NCBI GenBank assembly: GCA_016124585.1
Contig: WGNL01000023.1
Coordinates: forward strand, 206,108 to 270,107
From: Bacteroidota bacterium
GTDB taxonomy: Bacteria > Bacteroidota > Bacteroidia > Chitinophagales > Saprospiraceae
DNA: 64,000 nt
Direction of reading: 5' to 3'
How positions within the stretch are numbered: position 1 is the stretch's first letter; each line of letters opens with the position of its first letter. Position numbers and translations under genes: made by a program. A model generated the notes under the pieces. It was not told where the DNA came from and did not search any database. It worked only from the letters and a program-made list of their open reading frames with translations. Positions 8,757 to 17,814 of the stretch are shown here, in pieces.

Positions 8757-8962
8757 GAAAGTTTTGTTTGTGTTAAGAATATAGAGAAATTACAGGGGGT
8801 GGCGTTGGCTGCGCCTTATTTTTTTAAATGAATGATGGTAGTGGGTCAAAATGGTTCGTCAAGCTGGCCAAGTTAGGCGGTAACTTGAAGTTCAATGTAT
8901 CGGCTAAAGATATTTGAGTACTTATCTTTGCCCCCTTTAAACCATCATCTTATCAAGCACAA

Positions 8963-9745
8963 ATGGCACAGGAAGAACAAACAAACAGGCGGACAAAACT
9001 GCTATTTTATAAGGTAATTGTGGCAGGTGTCGTAGTTTTGATCAGTATGATATGGTTTAAACACCAAGGTAAAACAAGAGCTGAAGAAGTAAACAAGGAC
9101 CAAGAAATAAAGCTGGACGCAATGATAAAATTGGCCAAAAACCCCAAGCGGTACGATTATTACCAGTTCAAGTTTTGTCCTATTGCGCAGGAAGGCCAAT
9201 ATCCAAGCTGTGATTATCCGTGGGGCAGGGTATTGAGCGATGATGGCTGGCCATTGGTATCCCTGGTTTTAGCGCATCAAACTTCTCAGAGTTATTTATC
9301 GCCAACTGAAATCATCAAGTTGTTTTCAAACAAGGAAGCCCAATACGACACGGTCACATTTCTTGGCTTGGACTTGCTCCGGGCCATCGCCAAGGATTCC
9401 TTTACGGTCAGCTCCCCAGATTCCTCCTTTCGGGTGCTGGAATTGAATAGAATTGAGCGGATAAACGGGCCTTCTTTGCGCATCAAATCCTATTCTGACC
9501 GCAGTTTGACCGTGCAAAATATTGCCGCAAAAGGCACCCTCACCAGCATTGAGAACATTCAAGGCACTGCAACGGTGGAGCAACCTTTTCCTTTTGAAAT
9601 TGGCCAGGATATACTTACTTTCAATATCAATAAAGATGAAAACGGCGAGCTTGAGTTTTTGCTGAAAGGCAAATCGGATGCGACAGATAATTGGACGGCC
9701 AGGATTTTGATTAAAAACCGCAAAGCTTTTGCTTTTGTGGAATGA
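8963..9745 (+). CDS. Hypothetical protein with one N-terminal transmembrane helix
   Basis: 260 aa, LLFYKVIVAGVVVLISMIWF; TATCTTTG promoter-like -7 element at 8923. Confidence 0.7.
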   Translation: MAQEEQTNRRTKLLFYKVIVAGVVVLISMIWFKHQGKTRAEEVNKDQEIKLDAMIKLAKNPKRYDYYQFKFCPIAQEGQYPSCDYPWGRVLSDDGWPLVSLVLAHQTSQSYLSPTEIIKLFSNKEAQYDTVTFLGLDLLRAIAKDSFTVSSPDSSFRVLELNRIERINGPSLRIKSYSDRSLTVQNIAAKGTLTSIENIQGTATVEQPFPFEIGQDILTFNINKDENGELEFLLKGKSDATDNWTARILIKNRKAFAFVE

Positions 9746-9787
9746 AAAATCTAACCGAATTGATTCCTATCGCTGACCAGCCATCAC

Positions 9788-9846
9788 CTACCCCACCAAC
9801 TCCTCCCTCGAAAACGCCACCCCATCCCCGCTGGCCAGTATCTTCA
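9788..9846 (-). pseudogene. Orphan 3'-end fragment of the SNF2 helicase gene (tail copy 1)
   Basis: Minus strand reads KILASGDGVAFSREELVG*, matching EILASGDGMAFSREELTELLG* of the intact gene at 12555. Confidence 0.8.
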
Positions 9847-9902
9847 AGTTTTGGTTGAAGAATGATGACTACTTAGTATCGTTCAAGAAATAACGTCGGC
9901 AT

Positions 9903-9935
9903 AACGTCGGCGAGGTTTGAAACCTCGCCGACGTT
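9903..9935. repeat. Perfect palindrome AACGTCGGCGAGGTTT-G-AAACCTCGCCGACGTT
   Basis: 16-bp perfect arms, 1-nt centre. Confidence 0.9.
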
Positions 9936-10019
9936 CCGGCCTACGATATCAGGAAGTTATTTTCCATCGTTCCTTAGGGTGACATTTTATTCAACAACTG
10001 GCAACATCTCTAGCTATTA

Positions 10020-10052
10020 GACAGGAGGCAATATGATATTACCTCCTGTCTT
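10020..10052. terminator. Terminator hairpin downstream of the lipoprotein gene
   Basis: GACAGGAGG...CCTCCTGTC stem next to the stop of the 10063..10587 CDS. Confidence 0.5.
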
Positions 10053-10062
10053 GTTTCAATTC

Positions 10063-10587
10063 TCAATGTTTGCGATACTTCGCCATCAGCTCCACGGAAA
10101 TGACATTTTGTTTGAGGAAGGCTGTATCGGCACCGTAAGTGCCTTTGGTGGGAAAGTACACCTCCACAACGGGGACGAACCAAGCTGGGTTCCCTTCCCC
10201 AAAGGCTTGTTTCAAGCCTGCGGAACCATTGCCCTTTAAATCGGCTCCACTCTTGGTCATAGGAATTTTTTCCTCGAAGAGGAATGACCAATCAACCCTG
10301 GCCCTGGCATTGATGCCTGTGGTGGTCTCGTCCAGCAAAGCCACTCGGGCATCCAAATTGACATGCTCTTCTGAACAGGCCTCTTCAATGAGCTCGCTCC
10401 ATTGAAATACACGGTCGTTTCCGTCCATGTAGGTATTGTAGACACCAGCAGTGGAATCAACGATGCTAGACCCCAACAGGTAGAGGTCGTAGGTGTCTTT
10501 GGGCCCACAAGGGGAATCGTCTTTGGCACAACTGGAGAATACAGCAACAATAGCGAATGTAACAACTAGGCAAGCAAATTGTCTCAT
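10063..10587 (-). CDS. Hypothetical lipoprotein
   Basis: MRQFACLVVTFAIVAVFSSCAKDD: lipobox-like signal. Confidence 0.7.
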   Translation of the reverse strand: MRQFACLVVTFAIVAVFSSCAKDDSPCGPKDTYDLYLLGSSIVDSTAGVYNTYMDGNDRVFQWSELIEEACSEEHVNLDARVALLDETTTGINARARVDWSFLFEEKIPMTKSGADLKGNGSAGLKQAFGEGNPAWFVPVVEVYFPTKGTYGADTAFLKQNVISVELMAKYRKH

Positions 10588-10691
10588 GGCAGAAGATTTT
10601 AGAAGGTGGAGATAAGAAGGATAAATTCTGACTTAAAGCTATTGCTAATCACCAATATTTACAACCTACTTTTAAAATAACAACACAAAGG

Positions 10692-10760
10692 CTAAGCCAG
10701 CAATTCTGACAGTTCTTCCTTCGAAAACGCCATCCCTTCGCCGCTGGCGAGTATCTCCTT
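10692..10760 (-). pseudogene. Orphan 3'-end fragment of a SNF2 helicase gene (tail copy 2)
   Basis: Minus strand reads KEILASGEGMAFSKEELSELLA*, matching the C-terminus of the gene at 12555. Confidence 0.8.
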
Positions 10761-10820
10761 GCTATTGTTGGATTGGGAGCTGAACTTGAAAGAGGCTGGC
10801 TAGAAGTGAAAGGTTTGATA

Positions 10821-12485
10821 TTAGTTTGAACCATCAACCAATCTTTGAATTTGCTCTTTGAACCATGTAGTTTTAGTCAAATCCGACGGGGGTATGTTTT
10901 GCCTTTGTGGTAGCTGAGTGGCATTGTTTTTCATTGGAAAAACCTTATAAAATGTTTCAAAGTCATCACTGCGAAGGTACTCCCATATTACTGTAGCGTG
11001 TTGTTGGTTATCGCCAGTATTTTTAAACCAGCGCTGCCGCACATCTTTTGCCTTTTCTTGCTCACCATAAAATGGGTATGACATTCTATTGGGAGCAAGC
11101 CCTGTTACCATATTGCCAACTACAGCATTCTTCTCCACTGTTAATTGCGCTTTATAATGCTTAAGGTCAAAAGGCAAATCTTTTTGGGAATAATATTCAG
11201 CTAAATTATCAGGATGATATAGGTAATTTTCAATACTATAATAGCGCAATATTTTTAAATTAGGATAGGTCGTTTCAATATCCACCACCTCTTCATCAGT
11301 TAGAAAATCTCTATCCACAATGCCTTTAAATTCGGAGGCCCTGGCTTTATGATAAACAGCCGCCTTATTGTTTTCTGGTACAAATATGGTGTTTGACAAT
11401 GCAACGTTATTGTAATATTGATCGTCTTTGTTCTCCACAAAAATGATATTCATGCCCTGAAACAAACGGGCCAGCATATCCTTGCCTACGGCGATTTCAT
11501 ACACTTCCATCCGGTCTTTTGGTTCTGGAACGATGACTTGTGGTATATCAAAATTCAGGTCATCAAAATCAAGGATAACGGCATAGTCTGACTGGCGTGC
11601 ATAGTCAATAAAACCAAGGGAATGTGAGGCCGTCCAAAGCTGTGCATCGTCGGGCACCCAGTTTTCAGTTATTTCTTTGAGCAGGTTAAACTGCAAAGCA
11701 GTGTTCAGATGGGCATCCATTTCGTCAATGAAATAGATACTATCCTTGATTTGCTCCTTTCTAACGAGGAAATTTAATAAGATGATGACGACCTGTTTCT
11801 CGCCGTGACTGAGCAGGTCATAATTAATATGTGAACCGCCTTTTTTGAAAATGAGCTTGATGGGTTGGCCGGGCAGGGCATCCTCGAATTGCACCAATTG
11901 CAGGGCGGTTTCTTCCGATTGAGGGAAGATATTTTTCAATGCAGTGTTAAATGGTACGATATGCTCTTGGAATATCTTTACGGTATCGGCACTTTGCCCT
12001 TTAAATGCTGGTTCACGGAGGGCTTTGTTTATGTCGAAGGTGTATTTAATTACATCAGCGTTGAAACGGGTATCGTAGTCAATATAGGATTTTGGAGCAT
12101 CAATATCTTCCTTAATAGTAGATTCATTATAACTGATTTCTTGAATTTTTGGAACAATACGCAGGCTACTCCTTCCTATAAAGGCGCTATGTCCCATATC
12201 GAATGTTCCTCCATCATTATTAAAACGCCTTGCGAATCTACCTTCATCACAAAGTATTTCAAATTCAACCCGAGCATTTTTATTCTTAGAATAATAATTA
12301 TTAGGCTCCGTTGTTCTATTATGTCCGTATTGCTTATTGATATAGTCAAAAGCATCAAACACACTCGTCTTCCCACTCCCATTCGCCCCAATCAACAACA
12401 CCAGCTTGGCAGAGACGGGAATACCATCCAACGTCAAATCAGTAAACCGTTTGAAATTTTTTAGCTGCAATTTTTGAATCCTCAT
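10821..12485 (-). CDS. AAA ATPase with C-terminal TOPRIM/DUF4435-like region (OLD/PARIS-like candidate)
   Basis: LQLKNFKRF, GANGSGKTSVFDAF Walker A, LLSHGEKQVVIILLNFLV signature, IYFIDEMDAHL Walker B; then IIFVENKDDQYY, GIVDRDFLTDEE, YYSIENYLYHPDNL. Confidence 0.8.
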   Translation of the reverse strand: MRIQKLQLKNFKRFTDLTLDGIPVSAKLVLLIGANGSGKTSVFDAFDYINKQYGHNRTTEPNNYYSKNKNARVEFEILCDEGRFARRFNNDGGTFDMGHSAFIGRSSLRIVPKIQEISYNESTIKEDIDAPKSYIDYDTRFNADVIKYTFDINKALREPAFKGQSADTVKIFQEHIVPFNTALKNIFPQSEETALQLVQFEDALPGQPIKLIFKKGGSHINYDLLSHGEKQVVIILLNFLVRKEQIKDSIYFIDEMDAHLNTALQFNLLKEITENWVPDDAQLWTASHSLGFIDYARQSDYAVILDFDDLNFDIPQVIVPEPKDRMEVYEIAVGKDMLARLFQGMNIIFVENKDDQYYNNVALSNTIFVPENNKAAVYHKARASEFKGIVDRDFLTDEEVVDIETTYPNLKILRYYSIENYLYHPDNLAEYYSQKDLPFDLKHYKAQLTVEKNAVVGNMVTGLAPNRMSYPFYGEQEKAKDVRQRWFKNTGDNQQHATVIWEYLRSDDFETFYKVFPMKNNATQLPQRQNIPPSDLTKTTWFKEQIQRLVDGSN

Positions 12486-12554
12486 AATGGACTTCTTTTG
12501 AATTTCTGCAAAACAAACGAAAAGGCAAATATCGCTTAATTCCTAAACAATCCC

Positions 12555-15509
12555 CTACCCCAACAACTCCGTCAACTCCTCCCTAGAAAACGCCATCCCG
12601 TCCCCGCTGGCCAGTATCTCCCCCGCCAGCGCAGCCTTCTTCTCCTGCATTTTCAAAATCTTCTCCTCGATGGTATCCTTCGCAATAAACTTCACCGCCA
12701 CCACCTTCTCCGTCTGTCCAATGCGGTGCGCCCTAGCAATGGCCTGGTCTTCCACGAAGGGGTTCCACCACGGGTCAAGGACGAAGACATAGTCCGCAGC
12801 CGTGAGGTTCAGCCCCACCCCACCCGCCTTGGTGGTGATGAGAAAGGCCTGCACGGTGGGGTCGGTCGTGAAGCGGTCAACCGCTTGCTTTCTGAAAGTC
12901 TGCGGACTCTCCCCTGTGAGCCATGCGTACGGGTAGCCTTCCTTTTCAAAATGCTCCCGAAACAGCCGCAAGTATTTTTCGAACGAACTGAAAAACAGCA
13001 CTTTATGCCCCGCCCGCCGGATGGTGTCATAGTATTCGAGGATGTCGTTGAATTTGCCGGAATCAGAGTTCGACAGTTCGACAGTTGAGGCCATGGAAGC
13101 AGCCCCAGACTGCACACTGCCAACTGTCGAACTGCCAACTAAAGCGGGATGATTTGCCAATTGCCGAAGCCGCATCAGCGCAGCCAGCACGGCAATCCGG
13201 TTTTGCGGCTCGGCGGGGTCGAGCTTCAGGATTTGGTTTCGCACGGCGCTCTTCTCCTTTTCATAGAGTTTGCGCTGCTCATCAGTCATTTCGGTATAAA
13301 AAACCAGTTCAGTCAGCGGCGGCAGGTCTGGGGCGACTTCCTCTTTGGTTCTTCGCAACAAGTACGGCTGTACGAGCCGCCGCAGTTCGGCCTTTTTCAC
13401 CTCGTCCTGCCGTTTTTCGATGGGGGCGATGAAATGCTTTTTGAAATAGCCAAAGCTGCCCAACATGCTCGGGTTCAGGAACTGCATCTGCGCCCAAAGG
13501 TCACTTAGCGAGTTCTCGATGGGCGTGCCGCTGAGGCTGATTTTGTGCTTCGCAACGAGTTCGCCCACTGCCTTAAACACGGCGCTTTCGGGGTTCTTGA
13601 TGTACTGGCTTTCATCCAAAACGACGTACTCCCATTCGATTTTGCGGAGCAAATCCATGTCCAGTCGGGCGGTCTGGTAGGTCGTCAGCACGAGGTCGTA
13701 GCGGGCGAGGATGCGGGCATCTTTCGTGCGCCCCGACCCGATATGCTTACAAATGCTGATGCCTGGGGCAAACTTTTTCACCTCCCGCTCCCAGTTGAAG
13801 ACGAGAGAAGAGGGCAACACGATTAGGCATTGTAGTGGTACAAATTCTTCTGCTTCATCGAAAAGCGTCGTTGTGGTTGGCTTCGCAATGGATGGTTTTC
13901 GGTGTTCCTTCGCATGGAGCAAAACAGCCAGCGTTTGAAGCGTTTTCCCCAGTCCCATGTCATCGGCGAGGCAGGCACCTAGATTTTCTTGGTAGTGATT
14001 GGCGAGCCAAGTTGCACCTTCCAACTGGTAAGGACGGAGATCGGCTTTGAGCAGACTTGGCACTTCAAAAGCAGGCTGCTCTTCAATTTCCAATTTTTCA
14101 ATTTCCCAATTTCCCATCCCCTCCAAGAGCGGACGTTGCGATTTCGCCAAACGCAGTTTATCGCCATCCAATTGGCCGAGGTGGGCCAGTCCGTGAAACC
14201 TCGTCATCCACTCTTGCGGGATGATAAAAAACGAGCCATCTGGCAGCTCAAACCACGGATTCTCGGTGCGAATGTGGTTTATTAGCCTCGCAAACGGGAA
14301 CTCGTACTCCCCCACCCTCACCGTGATGCGCAGATCGAACCAGTCGTTTTCCTGCACCACTTCCTGTGTCCATTCCGCCGGGGCAAGGCTGATTTTTTTA
14401 TCTTCGAAAACAGGTGCATCCAGCGTGAAACCAGCTTCATTTAAAGCAGCGCTATTACCTCGCAACCATTCAATCATTTCGGTAAAATGATTCGTGCTTT
14501 CGTTATTTCTTCTTTGCCAAAGACTGCCCTCCGTTAGTTCCAAATCAAATTTGGCGAGCTTGTCGAGGTAAGCCTGCTCCGCATCCGGCTGCCTTTTCAC
14601 CTGCATCACCCGGATTTCGCCTGCTTCGTCAAAGTGCAGCGCCGTACGCATTTGCCTTGGGTCGTTTTGGGAAAATTGGGTGCCGAGGTAGCGGAACTGC
14701 ACGGCTAGCAACCACTCTTCCTTGAATAGGTGCTTCGTCAAACTCAGGTCGCAACCCTCTATTTTTCGGGTGCTGGTGATTTCAAAACCCTCTGCTTCTA
14801 TCTCCGCCCGTTCCGCCGCTTTCAGGATGAATTTTTGGAAATACTCCTTCACCATGTGGTTCGGCACAGGCTGTTCATCTTTTTGAAAAAAGGGCTTGAG
14901 CATGTTCCCGTTCAGGCCGGGCAGGAGGTAGAGCATATCCCCGACGAGTATCCAGCCGGGGTGGTTCGTGAGCACGATGGGCTGCTTCCAGCGGATGAGC
15001 CAGCGCTCTTCCCCGGTTGTGAAATTGAGGCGGTAAATGATTTTGTCCTTCGTTTTCCGGAAAATCAGGTGCGGGATGATTTCAGCATCGGGGTAACGCA
15101 CAAGCACGTCCTTCATCATCACTTTCTTGGCCGCCATGAAGGTGAGCGGCAGTCGGTGCTCCACCATTTTACGAAGAAAAATATCCATTTGACGGTGGAC
15201 GAAGCGCTCCGCCAAGGGTTTGATGTCAGCGTTTTGCAACAGCTCGTCGAGAGGCTTCGACTTTCCTTTCGGTGGGTTGAACTTAGCTTCCAGCGCCCGT
15301 TCCGTCAGGCTTTCGATGAGGTCGAAGAGTTGCGACAGTAGTGGCGTCAGTTCAATCCCGTAGCTGCCGATGGTGATGGGGGAAGCCGTCTGTAGCAGGA
15401 AATTCAGCGTGCCGTCAGCGTCCGTGCCGACGATATTCGCCCCGGGGAGGTACCAGCCGCCGGGCAGGTAGCGGCGCAGGTCGAAGACGACGGTGGCGGG
15501 TTTGGACAT
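12555..15509 (-). CDS. SNF2-family DEAD/DEAH-box helicase
   Basis: ACLADDMGLGKTLQTLAVL, DESQYIKNP, LLRRTKEEVAPDLPPL, ITTKAGGVGLNLTAADYVFVLDPWWNPFVEDQAIARAHRIGQ. Confidence 0.95.
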   Translation of the reverse strand: MSKPATVVFDLRRYLPGGWYLPGANIVGTDADGTLNFLLQTASPITIGSYGIELTPLLSQLFDLIESLTERALEAKFNPPKGKSKPLDELLQNADIKPLAERFVHRQMDIFLRKMVEHRLPLTFMAAKKVMMKDVLVRYPDAEIIPHLIFRKTKDKIIYRLNFTTGEERWLIRWKQPIVLTNHPGWILVGDMLYLLPGLNGNMLKPFFQKDEQPVPNHMVKEYFQKFILKAAERAEIEAEGFEITSTRKIEGCDLSLTKHLFKEEWLLAVQFRYLGTQFSQNDPRQMRTALHFDEAGEIRVMQVKRQPDAEQAYLDKLAKFDLELTEGSLWQRRNNESTNHFTEMIEWLRGNSAALNEAGFTLDAPVFEDKKISLAPAEWTQEVVQENDWFDLRITVRVGEYEFPFARLINHIRTENPWFELPDGSFFIIPQEWMTRFHGLAHLGQLDGDKLRLAKSQRPLLEGMGNWEIEKLEIEEQPAFEVPSLLKADLRPYQLEGATWLANHYQENLGACLADDMGLGKTLQTLAVLLHAKEHRKPSIAKPTTTTLFDEAEEFVPLQCLIVLPSSLVFNWEREVKKFAPGISICKHIGSGRTKDARILARYDLVLTTYQTARLDMDLLRKIEWEYVVLDESQYIKNPESAVFKAVGELVAKHKISLSGTPIENSLSDLWAQMQFLNPSMLGSFGYFKKHFIAPIEKRQDEVKKAELRRLVQPYLLRRTKEEVAPDLPPLTELVFYTEMTDEQRKLYEKEKSAVRNQILKLDPAEPQNRIAVLAALMRLRQLANHPALVGSSTVGSVQSGAASMASTVELSNSDSGKFNDILEYYDTIRRAGHKVLFFSSFEKYLRLFREHFEKEGYPYAWLTGESPQTFRKQAVDRFTTDPTVQAFLITTKAGGVGLNLTAADYVFVLDPWWNPFVEDQAIARAHRIGQTEKVVAVKFIAKDTIEEKILKMQEKKAALAGEILASGDGMAFSREELTELLG

Positions 15510-15539
15510 GGATTTTTCGGGCGAAGGTAGGATTTATAC

Positions 15540-15642
15540 CATAGGGCTTCGCCCTATGTTGAGAAATTCCGCCCTTTCAGGGCTATTTGTCTAAGCAAAG
15601 CCCTGAAAGGGCGACATAACCCAATATAGGGCAACGCCCTAT
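15540..15642. repeat. Composite of three palindromes (REP/MITE-like)
   Basis: CATAGGGCTTCGCCCTATG; GCCCTTTCAGGGCT...AGCCCTGAAAGGGC; ATAGGGCAACGCCCTAT. Confidence 0.85.
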
Positions 15643-15762
15643 GAAAAAAATGCCCAGCAGTTATCACTGCCAGGCACCACACGTTTGAATACTCGATTTG
15701 GGTTGGATTTATAGCTGCGAACAACTCGATGCGCTCCGCTCAAAACTCGCAGCCATTTACCC

Positions 15763-17712
15763 TCAATACCTCACGCCTTTCTCTTCCAAACGCGTTATCT
15801 TGATTTCTGTCCGACGATTTTCCTCGTGCGTGGCATCGTCGCATTCCACGCCGTTTCCGCACTCGTTCAGGAGTTTTGTTTCACCGTAGCCCTTCGCTGT
15901 CAGGCGTTTGCGGCTGATACCTTTTGATACAATGTATTTCACGGCGGCATCGGCCCGCTCTTGCGACAGCCGCTCGTTGTAGCTGTCCGAGCCACGGGCG
16001 TCGGTGTGCGACCCCAGCTCTATTTCGAGGCTTGGGTATTTTTTCATCAATTCTACCACATGGTCGAGGTCCACGGCGGCATCTGGGCGGATATTGAACT
16101 TGTCGTAATCGTAGTGGATATTCTCCAATTTGATGACCGTCCCGACTTCCAGTTCCGGCGTCTCCAACGGAGCGGGTTCTGGAGCGAGGTACAAGTTCTG
16201 GGTCGTCTCCCCATCACTGCAATTTATCTCGCCCATTTTCCACAGGTTTTCGTGCTTCGCAAAACCGGATTTTTGCGCCAGCACCTCGTAATCACAGCGG
16301 CAATCCAACTGGAAATTGAACTTGCCATTGGCGTCCGTATTGAACTCCTGCACTTGGTTCGTGCATTTGTTCAACACCTTCACCGTCGAGCCGGGAAGCG
16401 CTGCGTCGGTCATCCGGTTGCGCACCACGCCCGTGAAATTCGTGGATTTCGGTGCATCAATCGGCACGAGATATTCCGGCCCGGCCAGCATCTCCGTGGA
16501 CGTCACCAACAACCGCACCGACTGGTAGCCCGGCTTGCTCACTTCCACGTAGTAGTTTTCACCACGCACCACGGGCACTTTCACCTCGCAACTCACGTTT
16601 GGCGTAGGTTCCTTCATCGTGAAACGCTCGGTGTACAGCACAACGTAGTTTTGCGCCGACTGGTAGTTGTTGTCAACAGCGCCCCAAGTCGCCCCATCCG
16701 CTTGCCGGATTTTCAAATCTGCATCTGAAATCCGAGCACCCGTGGCTTTGTCCACCACACAAATGCTCGCAATCTGAGGCCGAACGCCGTTGAAATCCCA
16801 GCGGTAAATATCGTCCTGTCCCTTGCCGCCGGGGCGGTTCGAGGTAAGGTAGCCCTTGAACTCGTTTTTATCCGAAGTAAAAGCAAAATCATCGCTGCTG
16901 GAATTGATCGGCTCCGGCAAACGCAGCGGCTGGCTGGCTTCCATGCCCGTCATCAGCACGGAAAAAATATCCAGACCGCCCATGCCCGGCCTACCATCAG
17001 AAGAAAAATAGAGGTAGTTCGTGGCCGTTACGAAGGGGAAAATCTCATCGCCCATCGAGTTGACATTTGGGCCGAGATTGATGGGCTGGCCCCAGTTTTC
17101 ACCGTCTTTTTTTGAAACATAAATATCCATGCCGCCATAGCCGCCGGGGCGGTTGGAGCTGAAAAACAGCAGGCTGCCGTCAGCAGACAGTGCCGGGTGG
17201 CAACTGGAGTAGTTGTCGTCATTGAAGGACAATTCCTTCACATCCACCCAAGCGCCTTTTGAAGAAGTGGCCGAGTAGATTTTCATGTCAATCAGGCCAT
17301 TGGCCGTCTTCCCTTTTTTGTTGTTTTTGGAAAAAAGCATCGTTTGGCCGTCCGGCGTGAAAGTCGGTGCCCCATCGTGGTATTTACCATTGATGTCTCC
17401 CCTCACCATGTCCGGATAGAAGAAGCGGCTTTCGACATCTTCTTTCGCAAAATATAGATCAGAATAGCTACCCGACACGAGGTCTTGGTCGCAAACGAAG
17501 ATGCCTTTGCCGCCCCTCGCCGAAGTGAACATCACGCCTGCCTTGTAAGGTACGGCGCAGTAATCAAGGTAGGGCGTATTGAGGTCTTCGGCATTGGTCA
17601 CCATGTAGCTGCCACTTGGCGGTGCTTGAAAACTGACATTCATTGCCTGCTGTGCCCCCACCCCACAGGCAGGAAGCAAGAGCGAAAAAAGGATTTTAGC
17701 TGATATTCTCAT
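15763..17712 (-). CDS. OmpA-family protein with PD40 beta-propeller-like repeats and carboxypeptidase regulatory-like domain
   Basis: C-term NIHYDYDKFNIRPDAAVDLDHVVELMKKYPSLEIELGSHTDARGSDSYNERLSQERADAAVKYIVSKGI; GGYGGMDIYVSKK repeats. Confidence 0.92.
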   Translation of the reverse strand: MRISAKILFSLLLPACGVGAQQAMNVSFQAPPSGSYMVTNAEDLNTPYLDYCAVPYKAGVMFTSARGGKGIFVCDQDLVSGSYSDLYFAKEDVESRFFYPDMVRGDINGKYHDGAPTFTPDGQTMLFSKNNKKGKTANGLIDMKIYSATSSKGAWVDVKELSFNDDNYSSCHPALSADGSLLFFSSNRPGGYGGMDIYVSKKDGENWGQPINLGPNVNSMGDEIFPFVTATNYLYFSSDGRPGMGGLDIFSVLMTGMEASQPLRLPEPINSSSDDFAFTSDKNEFKGYLTSNRPGGKGQDDIYRWDFNGVRPQIASICVVDKATGARISDADLKIRQADGATWGAVDNNYQSAQNYVVLYTERFTMKEPTPNVSCEVKVPVVRGENYYVEVSKPGYQSVRLLVTSTEMLAGPEYLVPIDAPKSTNFTGVVRNRMTDAALPGSTVKVLNKCTNQVQEFNTDANGKFNFQLDCRCDYEVLAQKSGFAKHENLWKMGEINCSDGETTQNLYLAPEPAPLETPELEVGTVIKLENIHYDYDKFNIRPDAAVDLDHVVELMKKYPSLEIELGSHTDARGSDSYNERLSQERADAAVKYIVSKGISRKRLTAKGYGETKLLNECGNGVECDDATHEENRRTEIKITRLEEKGVRY

Positions 17713-17716
17713 TGTA

Positions 17717-17812
17717 TGGATTGTTGAATTGTTGGATTGCTGAATTGTTATATTGTGTTCATGTTATATCGTCATGAATAACAATTAAACAATATAACAA
17801 TCAAGCAATTCT
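17717..17812. repeat. Intercistronic AT-rich inverted repeat
   Basis: TTGTTATATTG / CAATATAACAA arms between the OmpA-like and PorP/SprF-like genes. Confidence 0.65.
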
Positions 17813-17814
17813 AG

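Noticed and set aside
8153-8776. 207-aa plus ORF in another frame of the 7560..8756 gene
   Set aside because: Overlaps a better ORF with a recognisable domain; low-complexity shadow.
14730-15341. 203-aa plus ORF antisense to SNF2
   Set aside because: Shadow ORF.
15961-16728. 255-aa plus ORF antisense to the OmpA-family gene
   Set aside because: His/Val-rich shadow translation with no domain.
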